A program made the translations under genes and the position numbers. Source: Streptomyces cellulosae (GTDB taxonomy: Bacteria > Actinomycetota > Actinomycetes > Streptomycetales > Streptomycetaceae). From it: a stretch of 64,000 nucleotides of DNA. Within the stretch, counting starts at the first letter, position 1. The number at the start of each line of letters is the position of its first letter. Below the pieces are notes generated by a model. The model saw only the letters and a list, made by a program, of their open reading frames with translations, searched no databases and was not told where the DNA came from. Positions 41,304 to 50,641 of the stretch are shown here, piece after piece. Location: the NCBI RefSeq assembly GCF_000721105.1, contig NZ_JOEV01000006.1, positions 124,001-188,000 on the forward strand, given 5' to 3'.

Positions 41304-42767
41304 CCGAACGCCAACGAAGACACCTCCAGTGCCCTGACTCAGGTGCAGCACCGCGCGGTGAGCGAACTGCTGCGGGTCGCCCCTGTCGCCGACGATCTCG
41401 CCCGCCGCTTCCACGAGGCCGGGTTCTCACTCGCCCTGGTCGGCGGTTCGGTGCGGGACGCGTTGCTCGGTCGGCTCGGCAATGACCTGGACTTCACGAC
41501 CGACGCCCGCCCCGAGGACGTCCTGAAGATCGTCCGGCCGTGGGCGGACGCCGTGTGGGAGGTCGGGATCGCCTTCGGCACCGTCGGCGTGCAGAAGGAT
41601 GCTCGTGTCGGAGACACCGATCGGCGTTTCCAGATCGAGGTGACCACCTACCGCTCCGAGGCGTACGACCGGACCTCGCGCAAGCCCGAGGTGTCCTACG
41701 GCGACTCCATCGAGGAGGACCTCGTCCGGCGTGACTTCACCGTCAACGCGATGGCGGTCGCTCTGCCGGAGAAGGAGTTCATCGACCCGCACGGTGGGCT
41801 CCACGATCTCGCGCAGGGCGTGCTGCGGACCCCGGGCACGCCCGAGGAATCCTTCTCGGACGATCCGCTGCGGATGATGCGGGCCGCGCGCTTCGCCGCA
41901 CAGCTCGACTTCGAGGTGGCCCCCGAGGTCGTCACGGCGATGAAGGAGATGAGCGGCCGCCTCGATATCGTCTCGGCCGAGCGGATCCGGGACGAGCTGA
42001 ACAAGCTGATCCTCTCCACGCACCCGCGCAAGGGCCTGACGCTCCTGGTCGACACCGGCCTCGCCGACTACGTGCTGCCCGAGCTTCCGGCCCTGCGTCT
42101 GGAGAGCGACGAGCACCACCGGCACAAGGACGTCTACGAGCACACGCTGATCGTTCTGGAGCAGGCGATCGCACTGGAGGGGAGCGGTCCCGACCTGACC
42201 CTCCGGCTGGCCGCGCTGCTGCATGACATCGGCAAGCCGCGCACGCGCCGCTTCGAGAAGGACGGCAGGGTCTCCTTCCACCACCACGAAGTGGTCGGTG
42301 CGAAGATGACCAAGAAGCGGATGACAGCGCTGAAGTACTCCAACGAACTGGTGAAGGACGTCTCGCGACTGGTCGAACTCCATCTGCGCTTCCATGGGTA
42401 CGGCGCGGGAGAGTGGACGGACTCCGCGGTCCGTCGCTACGTCCGTGACGCCGGTCCTCTGCTGGACCGCCTCCACAAGCTGACTCGCTCGGACTGCACG
42501 ACGCGGAACAAGCGCAAGGCAACCGCACTCTCGCGGGCCTACGACGGCCTGGAGGAGCGGATCTCCCAGCTTCAGGAGCAGGAGGAGCTGGACGCCATCC
42601 GTCCGGACCTCGACGGCAACCAGATCATGGAGATCCTCGGTATCGGACCCGGGCCCGCCATCGGCCGCGCGTACAAGCACATGCTGGAGCTCCGTCTGGA
42701 GAACGGACCCATGGAGCATGACCAAGCGGTGGCGGCGATCAAAGAGTGGTGGACCGAGCAGAGCTGA
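41301..42767 (+). CDS. pcnA: CCA-adding enzyme / poly(A) polymerase family
   Basis: 488 aa. The nucleotidyltransferase head has LVGGSVRDALLGRLGNDLDF with the metal-binding DxD and EEDLVRRDFTVNAMA. The tail has the HD phosphohydrolase motif LLHDIGKPRTR (about 310-320), as in bacterial CCA enzymes with an HD domain. It repairs and completes tRNA 3' CCA ends; in Streptomyces such enzymes act as CCA-adding enzymes. This fits a genome in which the tRNA-Ala here lacks an encoded CCA. It starts GTG at 41301, possibly leaderless, and is divergent from the DUF6049 gene. Confidence 0.95.
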   Translation: MPNANEDTSSALTQVQHRAVSELLRVAPVADDLARRFHEAGFSLALVGGSVRDALLGRLGNDLDFTTDARPEDVLKIVRPWADAVWEVGIAFGTVGVQKDARVGDTDRRFQIEVTTYRSEAYDRTSRKPEVSYGDSIEEDLVRRDFTVNAMAVALPEKEFIDPHGGLHDLAQGVLRTPGTPEESFSDDPLRMMRAARFAAQLDFEVAPEVVTAMKEMSGRLDIVSAERIRDELNKLILSTHPRKGLTLLVDTGLADYVLPELPALRLESDEHHRHKDVYEHTLIVLEQAIALEGSGPDLTLRLAALLHDIGKPRTRRFEKDGRVSFHHHEVVGAKMTKKRMTALKYSNELVKDVSRLVELHLRFHGYGAGEWTDSAVRRYVRDAGPLLDRLHKLTRSDCTTRNKRKATALSRAYDGLEERISQLQEQEELDAIRPDLDGNQIMEILGIGPGPAIGRAYKHMLELRLENGPMEHDQAVAAIKEWWTEQS

Positions 42768-42777
42768 GGCTGTGAAA

Positions 42778-42809
42778 CGGGGTCATGTTTCACGTGAAAC
42801 ATGACCCCG
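42778..42809. other. parS: parS inside a 32-bp perfect palindrome after pcnA
   Basis: The core is at 42787-42800, extended on each side by nine complementary bases (CGGGGTCAT / ATGACCCCG). As RNA this is a stable hairpin between convergent pcnA and the MFS gene, so it may also terminate transcription. Confidence 0.9.
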
Positions 42810-42816
42810 GGCTTCC

Positions 42817-44103
42817 TCAGAGCGGCGAGCTCGGTTGTGTTGAGGGGCGATGTTTCACGTGAAACATCGCCCCGACTGCTCCGTAGATGACGGCGATGAT
42901 GATCACCAGCGGTGCCGAGCGCCCGTCCGGCGGCAGCATCAGCGCGGCCACACCGGCGGCACTCACGAAGGCGACGTTGAAGAGCACGTCGTAGACGGAG
43001 AAGATCCGGCCCCGGAAACCGTCGTCGACCGAGGACTGCACGATCGTGTCCGTGGCGATCTTCGCGCCCTGGGTGGTGAGTCCCAGGACGAACGCCGCGA
43101 CAAGCATGGGGGCGGTGGCGAAAGGAAGTCCGAGGGTGGGCTCCAGGACCGCGGCGGTCGCGGCACACGCGACGATCCAGTTGCCAGGCCCGAGCCGGCC
43201 CGCCGCCCAGGGCGTCATGACGGCCGCCGCGAAGAAGCCGGCGCCGGAGATACCCAACGCCAGCCCCAGCAGCGCGAGTCCTTCATCCGGGTCGGAGGTC
43301 AGGGCGTACCGGCAGAGCATCAGCACCATGACCAGCAGGGCGCCGTAGCAGAACCGCATCAACGACATCGCCCCGAGGGCCCACGCTGCCTCCCGGCGTG
43401 AGGGCGCGGCCAGATGCCGTACGCCGGCCTTCAGGTCGCGGGTCGTGCCGGCGAGTGCTGTGGACAGACGCGGGCGCACCAACTCACCCTCCGGCCCCAA
43501 CAGTTCCGGTGCCATACGAAGCGATGCGAGTGCCCCGCACAGGTACAGCACGGCTCCCAGCAGCACCACGGCCGCGTCGGAATCCGCGACCACCAGCCGC
43601 ACGATGAAGGTGAGACCTCCGCCCGCGGTCGCGGCGAGCGTCCCGGCGGTCGGGAAGAGGGAGTTGGCGATCACCAGGCGCTCCGCGTCGACGACCCTGG
43701 GCAGTGCGGCGGACAGGCCGGCCAGGACGAAGCGGTTCACGGCGGTGACGCACAGCGCGGAGACGTAGAAGAGCCAGTCAGGGACGGCGCTGACCATCAG
43801 GACGGCCGTGGCCGATGCCATGACCGCGCGCAGGAGGTTGCCGTACAGGAAGACCTGGCGTCGGCGCCAGCGGTCCAGAAGGACGCCGGCGAAGGGGCCG
43901 ACCAGGGAGTACGGGAGGAGCAGGACCGCCATCGCGGAGGCGATCGCGGTGGCCGAGGTCTGTTTCTCCGGGGAGAAGACGACGTAGGCGGCGAGTGCGA
44001 TCTGGTACACCCCGTCGGCGCTCTGGGAGAGCAGGCGCACGGCGAGCAGACGTCGGAAGTTCCGGAAGCGGAGCAGGACGCGCAGATCACCTACGACGGA
44101 CAT
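42817..44103 (-). CDS. MFS transporter (NRE/DHA3-like exporter)
   Basis: 428 aa with about 12 membrane helices. The signature FAGVLLDRWRRRQVFLYGN after helix 2 and the start RVLLRFRNFRRLLAVRLLSQ match the multidrug/siderophore exporter subgroup of MFS; substrate unknown. The ATG at 44103 has GAGG upstream; a GTG five codons earlier has none. The last 17 codons include a parS core (MFHVKH), so the stop lies between two parS palindromes. It follows ino1 on the same strand after a hairpin. Confidence 0.9.
   Translation of the reverse strand: MSVVGDLRVLLRFRNFRRLLAVRLLSQSADGVYQIALAAYVVFSPEKQTSATAIASAMAVLLLPYSLVGPFAGVLLDRWRRRQVFLYGNLLRAVMASATAVLMVSAVPDWLFYVSALCVTAVNRFVLAGLSAALPRVVDAERLVIANSLFPTAGTLAATAGGGLTFIVRLVVADSDAAVVLLGAVLYLCGALASLRMAPELLGPEGELVRPRLSTALAGTTRDLKAGVRHLAAPSRREAAWALGAMSLMRFCYGALLVMVLMLCRYALTSDPDEGLALLGLALGISGAGFFAAAVMTPWAAGRLGPGNWIVACAATAAVLEPTLGLPFATAPMLVAAFVLGLTTQGAKIATDTIVQSSVDDGFRGRIFSVYDVLFNVAFVSAAGVAALMLPPDGRSAPLVIIIAVIYGAVGAMFHVKHRPSTQPSSPL
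42844..42873. other. parS: parS inside a 30-bp perfect palindrome at the MFS gene end
   Basis: The core is 42852-42865 with arms GGGGCGAT / ATCGCCCC. It lies within the last codons of the MFS gene, 65 bp from the first palindrome. Confidence 0.9.
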
Positions 44104-44126
44104 GGGGCACAGCCTCACATACGAGG

Positions 44127-44162
44127 GAGGGTCCCCCGGGATGTACCACCCGGAGGACCCTC
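44127..44162 (-). terminator. terminator after ino1
   Basis: GAGGGTCC pairs with GGACCCTC, followed after one mismatch by CCGGG with CCCGG. It lies between ino1 and the MFS gene. Confidence 0.6.
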
Positions 44163-44230
44163 AACAGCTCTGGCAGGAGCGGTTTCAGTACGCGGCGCTC
44201 TATTTCGTCAGTGCGCCGTGACCCTTCTCG

Positions 44231-45313
44231 TCAGCGCTCGACCTCGCCGCTGATGAACTTCTCGACGTTCTCGCGGGCCTGGTCGTCGAAGTACTGGACC
44301 GGAGGGGACTTCATGAAGTACGAGGAAGCCGACAGGATCGGGCCGCCGATGCCGCGGTCCTTGGCGATCTTCGCGGCGCGCAGGGCGTCGATGATGACGC
44401 CGGCGGAGTTCGGGGAGTCCCAGACCTCGAGCTTGTACTCCAGGTTCAGCGGGACGTCGCCGAAGGCACGGCCCTCGAGGCGGACGTAGGCCCACTTGCG
44501 GTCGTCGAGCCAGGCGACGTAGTCGGACGGGCCGATGTGGACGTTCTTCGCGCCCATGTCCCGGTCGGGGATCTGGGAGGTGACGGCCTGCGTCTTGGAG
44601 ATCTTCTTGGACTCCAGGCGCTCGCGCTCGAGCATGTTCTTGAAGTCCATGTTGCCGCCGACGTTCAGCTGCATCGTGCGGTCCAGGACGACGCCGCGGT
44701 CCTCGAAGAGCTTCGCCATGACGCGGTGCGTGATGGTGGCGCCCACCTGGGACTTGATGTCGTCACCGACGATCGGGACGCCGGCCTCGGTGAACTTGTC
44801 CGCCCACTCCTTGGTGCCGGCGATGAAGACCGGGAGGGCGTTGACGAAGGCGACCTTGGCGTCGATCGCGCACTGGGCGTAGAACTTCGCCGCGTCCTCG
44901 GAGCCGACGGGCAGGTAGCAGACCAGGACGTCGACCTGCTTGTCCTTGAGGACCTGGACGACGTCGACCGGGGCCTCGGCGGACTCCTCGATCGTCTCGC
45001 GGTAGTACTTGCCGAGGCCGTCGAGGGTGTGACCGCGCTGGACGGTGACACCAGTGTTGGGCACGTCGCAGATCTTGATGGTGTTGTTCTCGGACGCGCC
45101 GATGGCGTCCGCGAGATCGAGGCCGACCTTCTTGGCGTCCACGTCGAACGCGGCGACGAACTCGACGTCACGCACGTGGTACTCGCCGAACTGGACGTGC
45201 ATCAGGCCGGGGACCTTGGCCGCCGGATCGGCGTCCTTGTAGTACTCGACTCCCTGAACCAGCGACGCGGCGCAGTTGCCCACGCCGACGACGGCTACGC
45301 GAACCGAACCCAT
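44231..45313 (-). CDS. ino1: inositol-3-phosphate synthase (myo-inositol 1-phosphate synthase)
   Basis: 360 aa, the actinobacterial form. It converts glucose 6-phosphate to inositol 3-phosphate, the source of inositol for mycothiol and inositol lipids. It has the NAD-binding start [46 protein letters not shown], and the Lys-containing SYFMKSPP and [12 protein letters not shown]. The ATG at 45313 has GGGAG upstream; an in-frame start at 45361 overlaps the PadR gene end. It is 44 nt after padR and probably co-transcribed. Confidence 0.97.
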   Translation of the reverse strand: MGSVRVAVVGVGNCAASLVQGVEYYKDADPAAKVPGLMHVQFGEYHVRDVEFVAAFDVDAKKVGLDLADAIGASENNTIKICDVPNTGVTVQRGHTLDGLGKYYRETIEESAEAPVDVVQVLKDKQVDVLVCYLPVGSEDAAKFYAQCAIDAKVAFVNALPVFIAGTKEWADKFTEAGVPIVGDDIKSQVGATITHRVMAKLFEDRGVVLDRTMQLNVGGNMDFKNMLERERLESKKISKTQAVTSQIPDRDMGAKNVHIGPSDYVAWLDDRKWAYVRLEGRAFGDVPLNLEYKLEVWDSPNSAGVIIDALRAAKIAKDRGIGGPILSASSYFMKSPPVQYFDDQARENVEKFISGEVER

Positions 45314-45357
45314 TCCGGGTGCTCCCTGTGTGTACGAGTGAGGCCCTGAGGGGGCGC

Positions 45358-46041
45358 TCACATGGCGGTGTCGTCGGGCGAATCCGGCCGTGGGGTGTCC
45401 CGCGGCCGGGGCAGATCGCCCGACGTTCCAGTGGTGGTGTCCTGCTGAGCGTTTGCCTCGGAGGCCGGACCCTTCAGGTCCCGCCCGGCCCGCTCGCTCT
45501 CGATGAGCTCGTTCAGCCAGCGCACTTCGCGCTCCACGGACTCCATCCCGTGGCGCTGGAGCTCAAGCGTGTAGTCGTCGAGGCGCTCCCGGGTGCGCGC
45601 CAGCGAGGCACGCATCTTCTCCAGGCGTTCCTCGAGACGGCTGCGGCGGCCCTCGAGGACGCGCATCCGCACATCGCGCGAGGTCTGCCCGAAGAAGGCG
45701 AAGCGAGCAGCGAAGTGCTCGTCCTCGTACGCGTCGGGCCCGGTCTGCGAGAGGAGCTCTTCGAAGTGCTCCTTACCTTCCGCCGTCAACCGGTAGACGA
45801 TCTTGGCGCGACGCCCTGCGAGTGGTGCGGCGACGGCCTCCTCGGGGGTGTTCCCCGGTTCCTCGATCAACCAGCCGTTGGCGACCAGCGTCTTGAGGCA
45901 GGGGTACAGGGTTCCGTAGCTGAACGCACGGAACACACCCAGCGATGTGTTGAGTCGTTTGCGCAGCTCATAGCCGTGCATCGGGGACTCGCGGAGCAGG
46001 CCGAGGACGGCGAACTCGAGGATCCCGGAACGCCGGCTCAT
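45358..46041 (-). CDS. PadR family transcriptional regulator
   Basis: 227 aa. The winged helix is at the N-terminus ([26 protein letters not shown] ... [19 protein letters not shown]). The C-terminal long helical part (about 120-190) should dimerise, with an acidic/Pro-rich tail. PadR proteins usually repress their own operon and release DNA on ligand binding. The ATG has GAGGAGG upstream. A near-perfect palindrome lies 51-71 nt upstream. The gene leads ino1, so the regulator likely controls inositol synthesis. Confidence 0.93.
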   Translation of the reverse strand: MSRRSGILEFAVLGLLRESPMHGYELRKRLNTSLGVFRAFSYGTLYPCLKTLVANGWLIEEPGNTPEEAVAAPLAGRRAKIVYRLTAEGKEHFEELLSQTGPDAYEDEHFAARFAFFGQTSRDVRMRVLEGRRSRLEERLEKMRASLARTRERLDDYTLELQRHGMESVEREVRWLNELIESERAGRDLKGPASEANAQQDTTTGTSGDLPRPRDTPRPDSPDDTAM

Positions 46042-46415
46042 GGTCGCCTCCTCTCTGCCGCGGACGGCCGTCACGGTCTTTATGCCGAGCTGATGTATCG
46101 ACTCGATACATCCAGACGATAGAACGGCCTTCCGGGTGGGACAAGTGGAGGGGCGGTGAACGGGATCACATCATTGATTCATGGAAGGCAAGTTGTCCGA
46201 TTTAGGGTGAACTCCGGGCCTAGACGGTCTTTGACGGTGCGTAGTCTGTGCGCCATGCACACCACCGGGAACCGAGTGACGCATGGGGAGCGTCGTTGTC
46301 CTCGGTGCAGTACGGGTGAATGCGGGACCGACCACATCCGTACTTCGGGGGGACCGGAAACCAGCCGCCGTTTCCAGGCGCGCAAGGGTGCGCCTGCCCG
46401 AGGAGTAATCGTTCG
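46042..46415. promoter_or_regulatory. divergent padR / PBP intergenic region
   Basis: 374 nt with the 46092-46112 operator. TAGTCT at 46242 is the best -10 towards the PBP gene. A possible short reading frame (46255-46419) is listed separately. Confidence 0.5.
46092..46112. promoter_or_regulatory. 21-bp palindromic operator before padR-ino1
   Basis: GATGTATCGA and TCGATACATC flank a single C. It is perfect, and its ATGTATC/GATACAT arms resemble PadR operators. It lies 51 nt upstream of the padR start. Confidence 0.85.
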
Positions 46416-46419
46416 ATGA
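46255..46419 (+). CDS. possible 54-aa leader peptide of the PBP gene
   Basis: It begins MHTTGNRVTHGERRCPRCS, with CPRC and a later Cys. Its TGA overlaps the PBP start (ATGA), suggesting translational coupling. TAGTCT (46242-46247) lies 7 nt before the ATG, so it could be leaderless. Unrecognised; it may be a chance frame. Confidence 0.35.
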   Translation: MHTTGNRVTHGERRCPRCSTGECGTDHIRTSGGPETSRRFQARKGAPARGVIVR

Positions 46420-49124
46420 GCGAGCACCGTCGCAAACCGCCGCAGCCGCAGGGAGGCGGACGTGCCGCGGCCCGACGCGGCCAGTCCGGCCCGTCCTCCG
46501 GCCGCCGTGCGGCACCGCGAGGCGCCACCGGGTCTCCCTCCGACTCCTATGGGGCGAGTTCCCCCGAGTCGGGTTCCTACGGTCCGGGAGGCGAGGAGCT
46601 TCCGTACGGCGGCCGCGCCGAGGCCCGTCGTGCCGCCCAGAGAAGCAGCGGCGGCCGACGCAGAGCCGCCGAACCCGCCGGGCGTGATCGGCGAGGTGGC
46701 CCCAACAGCCCTACCGGGCGCGGTCGCCCGGCCGCTCCCGGCAAGAAGCGGATCATCGACTATCCGCGTGCCGGCAAGTACGGCGCGGCGCGCTGGCTGC
46801 CGTCGTGGAAGCTGGTGACCGGACTCTTCATCGGCTTCCTCGGCAGCATGGTGGCCGTCGCGGGCATCGCGTACGCCATGGTGCAGGTTCCCGATATCGC
46901 GTTGACGGCGAAGGCCCAGAACAACGTCTACTTCTGGGCCGACGGCAGCGTGATGGTCGCCACCGGTGGTGAGACCAATCGCCAGGAACTCAACCTTTCG
47001 CAGATCCCGAAGAACATGCAGTACGCCGTCATCTCGCAGGAGAACAAGACCTTCTACACCGACAGCGGCATCGATCCGAAGGGCATCGGCCGTGCCGTCT
47101 TCAACATGGCCAGGGGTGGCGAGACCCAGGGTGGCTCCACCATCACCCAGCAGTACGTGAAGAACGCGATGCTCAACGACCAGTCGCAGACGCTCTCCCG
47201 GAAGTTCAAGGAGATCTTCGTATCGGTCAAGGTCGGCGCCACGGTCCCCAAGGACAAGATCATGGAGGGGTACCTCAACTCCGCCTACTACGGTCGCAGT
47301 GCCTACGGGATCCAGGCAGCCGCGCGCGCGTACTTCAACACGGACGCGGTCAAACTGAACGCTGGGCAGTGCGCCTTCCTGGCGGCGATGCTGAAGGGCG
47401 CCACCTACTACGACCCCGCGGGAGCGCAGTCCATCGACCCGGCTGCTACTCCTGACGACAACAAGAAGCGGGCCCTGAGGCAGATGCAGGACACCTTGGG
47501 CAAGATGGTCGAGTACGGCCATCTGAGCGCGACGGAGCGCGCCAAGTTCACGACGCTCCCCAAGGTGCAGAACCCGCGTTCCAACAACAACCTCAAGGGC
47601 CAGGTCGGTTACCTCGTCGACCTTGCCAAGGCCTACCTGGTCAACAACACGAACATCACCGCCGACGACCTGCAGCGGGGCGGCCTGTCGATCTACACGA
47701 CCTTCGACAAAAACAAGGTCGCCGAACTCGAGAAGGCAGTCCAGAAGGTCAAGAAGACGAACATCAAGCCCAAGGAACGGCCGGACAAGGACAAATACGT
47801 CCAGTTTGGCGGTGCTTCCGTGGATCCGGCGACCGGCGCCATCAAGGCCATCTACGGCGGCGAGGACGCGACGAAGCACTTCACCAACAACGCCGACTCG
47901 ACCGGTGCCCAGGTCGGTTCGACGTTCAAGCCGTTCGTGCTCGCAGCGGCGATGAAATGGGGCGTCCGGGATCCTGAGGGCTCGGAGGTGCAGCCGCAGG
48001 ACGAGCGCACCCAGGTCAACCCGCAGAGCCTGTACAGCGGCAAGAACGACCTCAAGATCAAAACCTACGACGGGGAGATCTGGAAGAACGAGGAAGGCAA
48101 GGAGTGGCTCCAGGAGAACGACGGCAAGAAGTCGTACGGCTCTCCGCCGAACTACCGGATCGACCTCCGTGAGGCGATGCGGGAGTCCGTGAACTCCGCC
48201 TTCGTGCAGCTCGGTATGGACGTCGGTCTGGACAAGGTGAAGGAGTCTGCCGAGGAAGCGGGCCTCCTGGAGAGCAGCCTGGCCGGCACCAGCTACCCGT
48301 CCTTCTCCATCGGCATCTCCGACCCCAGCGCGATCCGCATGGCAGGTGCCTACGCCACCTTCGCCGCGAGCGGCAAGCAGCGTGCTCCGTTCTCGGTCCA
48401 GAGGGTCACGGGCAAGGACGGCACCGTCTACACGCACACGGTGAAAACCGAGGAGGCCTTCACCGAAAAGGTCGCCGACAACGTCACCGACGTGCTCAAG
48501 ACCGTGGTCGACAAGGGCACGGGCACCAATGCCCAGCTGCCCGGCCGTGAGGTGGCGGGCAAGACCGGTACGACCGACGGCAACAAGTCCGCCTGGTTCG
48601 TCGGGTACACCCCGCAGTTGTCCACGTCGATCAGCATGTTCCGGATGGACGACGACGAGACGAAGAAGAACCGCGAGTTCCTGCCGATGTACGGCACGGG
48701 TGGCCAGAAGAAGATCCACGGCGCCTCGTTCCCGTCGGAGATCTGGCACGACTACATGGAGGAAGCGCTGCGGGGCACGCCGGCGAAGGACTTCCCAACG
48801 CCGGAGCCCATCGGCAAGGTCCTCAACGTCCCTCCGACCCCGACTCCGACTCCGACTCCGACGGTCAGCGAGACCGAGGAAGCCAGTCCGACCCCGACCC
48901 CGTCGCCCAGCGAGACGGTGACGTCTTCCCCGTCGCCGACTCCCAGCGAGTCCTGCCAGTTCGACTGGCAGTGCCCCGGCCAGGGCCAGGACAACGGCGG
49001 AACGGACAACGGCGGCACCGACGGAGGCGTGACATCCTCGCCCACGGCAACAGAGACAGACGGGACCGGAAACACCAGAGGGAACGGCAACGGAGGCGGC
49101 CTCTTCGAAGGAGGAAACGGCTGA
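46416..49124 (+). CDS. class A penicillin-binding protein (transglycosylase/transpeptidase)
   Basis: 902 aa bifunctional wall synthase. An Arg/Gly/Ser-rich cytoplasmic tail of about 130 residues precedes the membrane helix (about 132-155). The GT51 glycosyltransferase domain has AVISQENKTFYTDSG with the catalytic Glu and GGSTITQQYVKN. The transpeptidase has the SxxK motif STFK (Ser502), SVNSAF and GKTGTTDG. The C-terminal 130 residues are a Pro/Thr/Ser then Gly/Asn-rich outer tail with PTPTPT repeats. The ATG at 46416 has GAGGAG upstream. It is divergent from padR. Confidence 0.97.
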   Translation: MSEHRRKPPQPQGGGRAAARRGQSGPSSGRRAAPRGATGSPSDSYGASSPESGSYGPGGEELPYGGRAEARRAAQRSSGGRRRAAEPAGRDRRGGPNSPTGRGRPAAPGKKRIIDYPRAGKYGAARWLPSWKLVTGLFIGFLGSMVAVAGIAYAMVQVPDIALTAKAQNNVYFWADGSVMVATGGETNRQELNLSQIPKNMQYAVISQENKTFYTDSGIDPKGIGRAVFNMARGGETQGGSTITQQYVKNAMLNDQSQTLSRKFKEIFVSVKVGATVPKDKIMEGYLNSAYYGRSAYGIQAAARAYFNTDAVKLNAGQCAFLAAMLKGATYYDPAGAQSIDPAATPDDNKKRALRQMQDTLGKMVEYGHLSATERAKFTTLPKVQNPRSNNNLKGQVGYLVDLAKAYLVNNTNITADDLQRGGLSIYTTFDKNKVAELEKAVQKVKKTNIKPKERPDKDKYVQFGGASVDPATGAIKAIYGGEDATKHFTNNADSTGAQVGSTFKPFVLAAAMKWGVRDPEGSEVQPQDERTQVNPQSLYSGKNDLKIKTYDGEIWKNEEGKEWLQENDGKKSYGSPPNYRIDLREAMRESVNSAFVQLGMDVGLDKVKESAEEAGLLESSLAGTSYPSFSIGISDPSAIRMAGAYATFAASGKQRAPFSVQRVTGKDGTVYTHTVKTEEAFTEKVADNVTDVLKTVVDKGTGTNAQLPGREVAGKTGTTDGNKSAWFVGYTPQLSTSISMFRMDDDETKKNREFLPMYGTGGQKKIHGASFPSEIWHDYMEEALRGTPAKDFPTPEPIGKVLNVPPTPTPTPTPTVSETEEASPTPTPSPSETVTSSPSPTPSESCQFDWQCPGQGQDNGGTDNGGTDGGVTSSPTATETDGTGNTRGNGNGGGLFEGGNG

Positions 49125-49140
49125 CCCTCTGAGGAGACGT

Positions 49141-49183
49141 GACGGGGACCCGGTCGCATGAGCGAAGCGACCGGGTCCCCGTC
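49141..49183. terminator. perfect 17-bp hairpin between convergent genes
   Basis: The arms 49141-49157 and 49167-49183 with a 9-nt loop serve the PBP gene and the lipoprotein gene. Confidence 0.85.
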
Positions 49184-49191
49184 GTGCGTGG

Positions 49192-50136
49192 TCAGCTGTC
49201 CAGGATCTTCCCGGCCAGACGGAGCTGAGTTCTGATCCTCTGCCGCACGGCTTCGAGTTCCTTGCCATTCTCGGCGATCAAACGCTGCTGATATGTCTTG
49301 TCGGAGGCGTACCAGACGCCCACGACATTGTATTTCTTCTTGCATTCGGCATCGGCGGATGCCACCTGCTTCTCCTTCGCCGTGGCGGTTTCGCTCTTCT
49401 TCCATTCGGGATCATTGTTGGCCGCCATCGGGTCGGAGTACCGAAAACCCTCCGCCTTCATGCAGGCCGACCATTCCTTGATTACCGCCCGCACCTCCCC
49501 GCTCTTGTACGAGTAGTCCCAGCTGGCCGCATTGATGCCGTTGGAGATCTCCGCGTCTCCCCCGCCCCCGTCCTTCTCCGTGTCGTGCAGTGCCCTTCTG
49601 GATTCACCGATGCAGCCGTCCTTCGGGACGCTGTGATTCTTGTACTCGAAGACCTTTCCGGTGCCTTGGAGTACTTCCGTGGCTTTCTTCGATGCCGGTT
49701 CCGCCGTGTGCGTTTCCTCGGCGGTGGCGGTCATTTCGCTTCCCTCGGGGCGGTACCCCCGCAGTGCCCCTTCGGAGGCGCTGCTGATCCCGTAGCGCAG
49801 GGCGGTCATGGACTCGGGCTGGAAGGACGTACTCTGCGACGCCTCCTCGTACGGAAGGCCGTAGCGCTTCATGCAGGCACCGATCACCTGCTCCTTGGCC
49901 GCGACGATCCGCCGGCGCTGGTCGTCACTGAACATGTACGACTCGATGGGCAGCGTCAGGTGTGCCGCCGAGGTGAGTTTCGGTGCCGTGCCGGCACTCG
50001 GCGCCCTGGTGGAGTCCGAGGGCCGGTCCTCGGGCGGGTCGGCCGCGCAGGCGCAGCAGGTGATCAGGAGGAGGGCGATCGACGCACTCCTCTTCGGCGC
50101 ACGGATACGGCGACGGGGGTTCTCCGGAGCGGGCAT
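49192..50136 (-). CDS. putative lipoprotein, function unknown
   Basis: 314 aa. A basic start is followed by a hydrophobic segment (ASIALLLITCCACAA); several Cys give a possible lipobox. The mature part is polar with four spaced Cys (GACMKRYG, DGCIGES, SACMKAEGF, DAECKKK), which could form two disulfides; the repeated CMK pattern hints at an internal duplication. The ATG at 50136 follows GGGAA. Streptomyces have many secreted proteins of this kind without known role. It is next to the I36 inhibitor gene on the same strand. Confidence 0.7.
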   Translation of the reverse strand: MPAPENPRRRIRAPKRSASIALLLITCCACAADPPEDRPSDSTRAPSAGTAPKLTSAAHLTLPIESYMFSDDQRRRIVAAKEQVIGACMKRYGLPYEEASQSTSFQPESMTALRYGISSASEGALRGYRPEGSEMTATAEETHTAEPASKKATEVLQGTGKVFEYKNHSVPKDGCIGESRRALHDTEKDGGGGDAEISNGINAASWDYSYKSGEVRAVIKEWSACMKAEGFRYSDPMAANNDPEWKKSETATAKEKQVASADAECKKKYNVVGVWYASDKTYQQRLIAENGKELEAVRQRIRTQLRLAGKILDS

Positions 50137-50230
50137 GGTCTGTTCCCAGGTGTTCACGGCAGTGGAAAGCGGCCCCTGGGAGTCCAGGGGCCGCCGAGAG
50201 TGCGGTGGGCCGTCAGGCCGGCGCGTGGGA

Positions 50231-50641
50231 CTAGAGGTGCCGCCCCGACGCGTTCTGGTTCTTCAGCTGGCTGTTCAGGTTGGCCCAGCTGTTGCCGCCG
50301 ATTGTCTGGTACACGCCAGCGTAGTTGCTGTTGTAGTAGACGCGGTACCCGCCCGCATCGTTGCCGGAGCTGATCGAGGCGGCATTGTTCTTGACGTACT
50401 GGAGATATCCGTTCTGCCCGCCCGCGCCCGACTGGGTGTACGAGAACTTCCAGGTCCCGTAGTTGTCGATGTTGTCGCCGTTGTCGTCGGCCGACGCGCC
50501 GTTCAGGCCGGAGTTGTAGTACAGGCAGGCGGCACCTTCGGTGCAGTCATACGGGGAGTCCGCCGTCGCCGTTCCCGCCGAACCGACAGTGAGAGCGATC
50601 GTGCTCAGGATCGCGGCAGCGGCAAGGTGCTTCGCCTTCAT
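50231..50641 (-). CDS. secreted peptidase inhibitor family I36 protein
   Basis: 136 aa with a signal peptide cleaved near TATADS. The mature part is small, with one Cys pair (CTEGAACLYYNS) and the beta/gamma-crystallin-like pattern YNSGLNGA...YNSNYAG of family I36, whose founder inhibits a streptomycete metalloprotease. The ribosome site is GAGGAA. It is likely secreted to inhibit an extracellular protease, its own or a competitor's; the target is unknown. Confidence 0.85.
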   Translation of the reverse strand: MKAKHLAAAAILSTIALTVGSAGTATADSPYDCTEGAACLYYNSGLNGASADDNGDNIDNYGTWKFSYTQSGAGGQNGYLQYVKNNAASISSGNDAGGYRVYYNSNYAGVYQTIGGNSWANLNSQLKNQNASGRHL

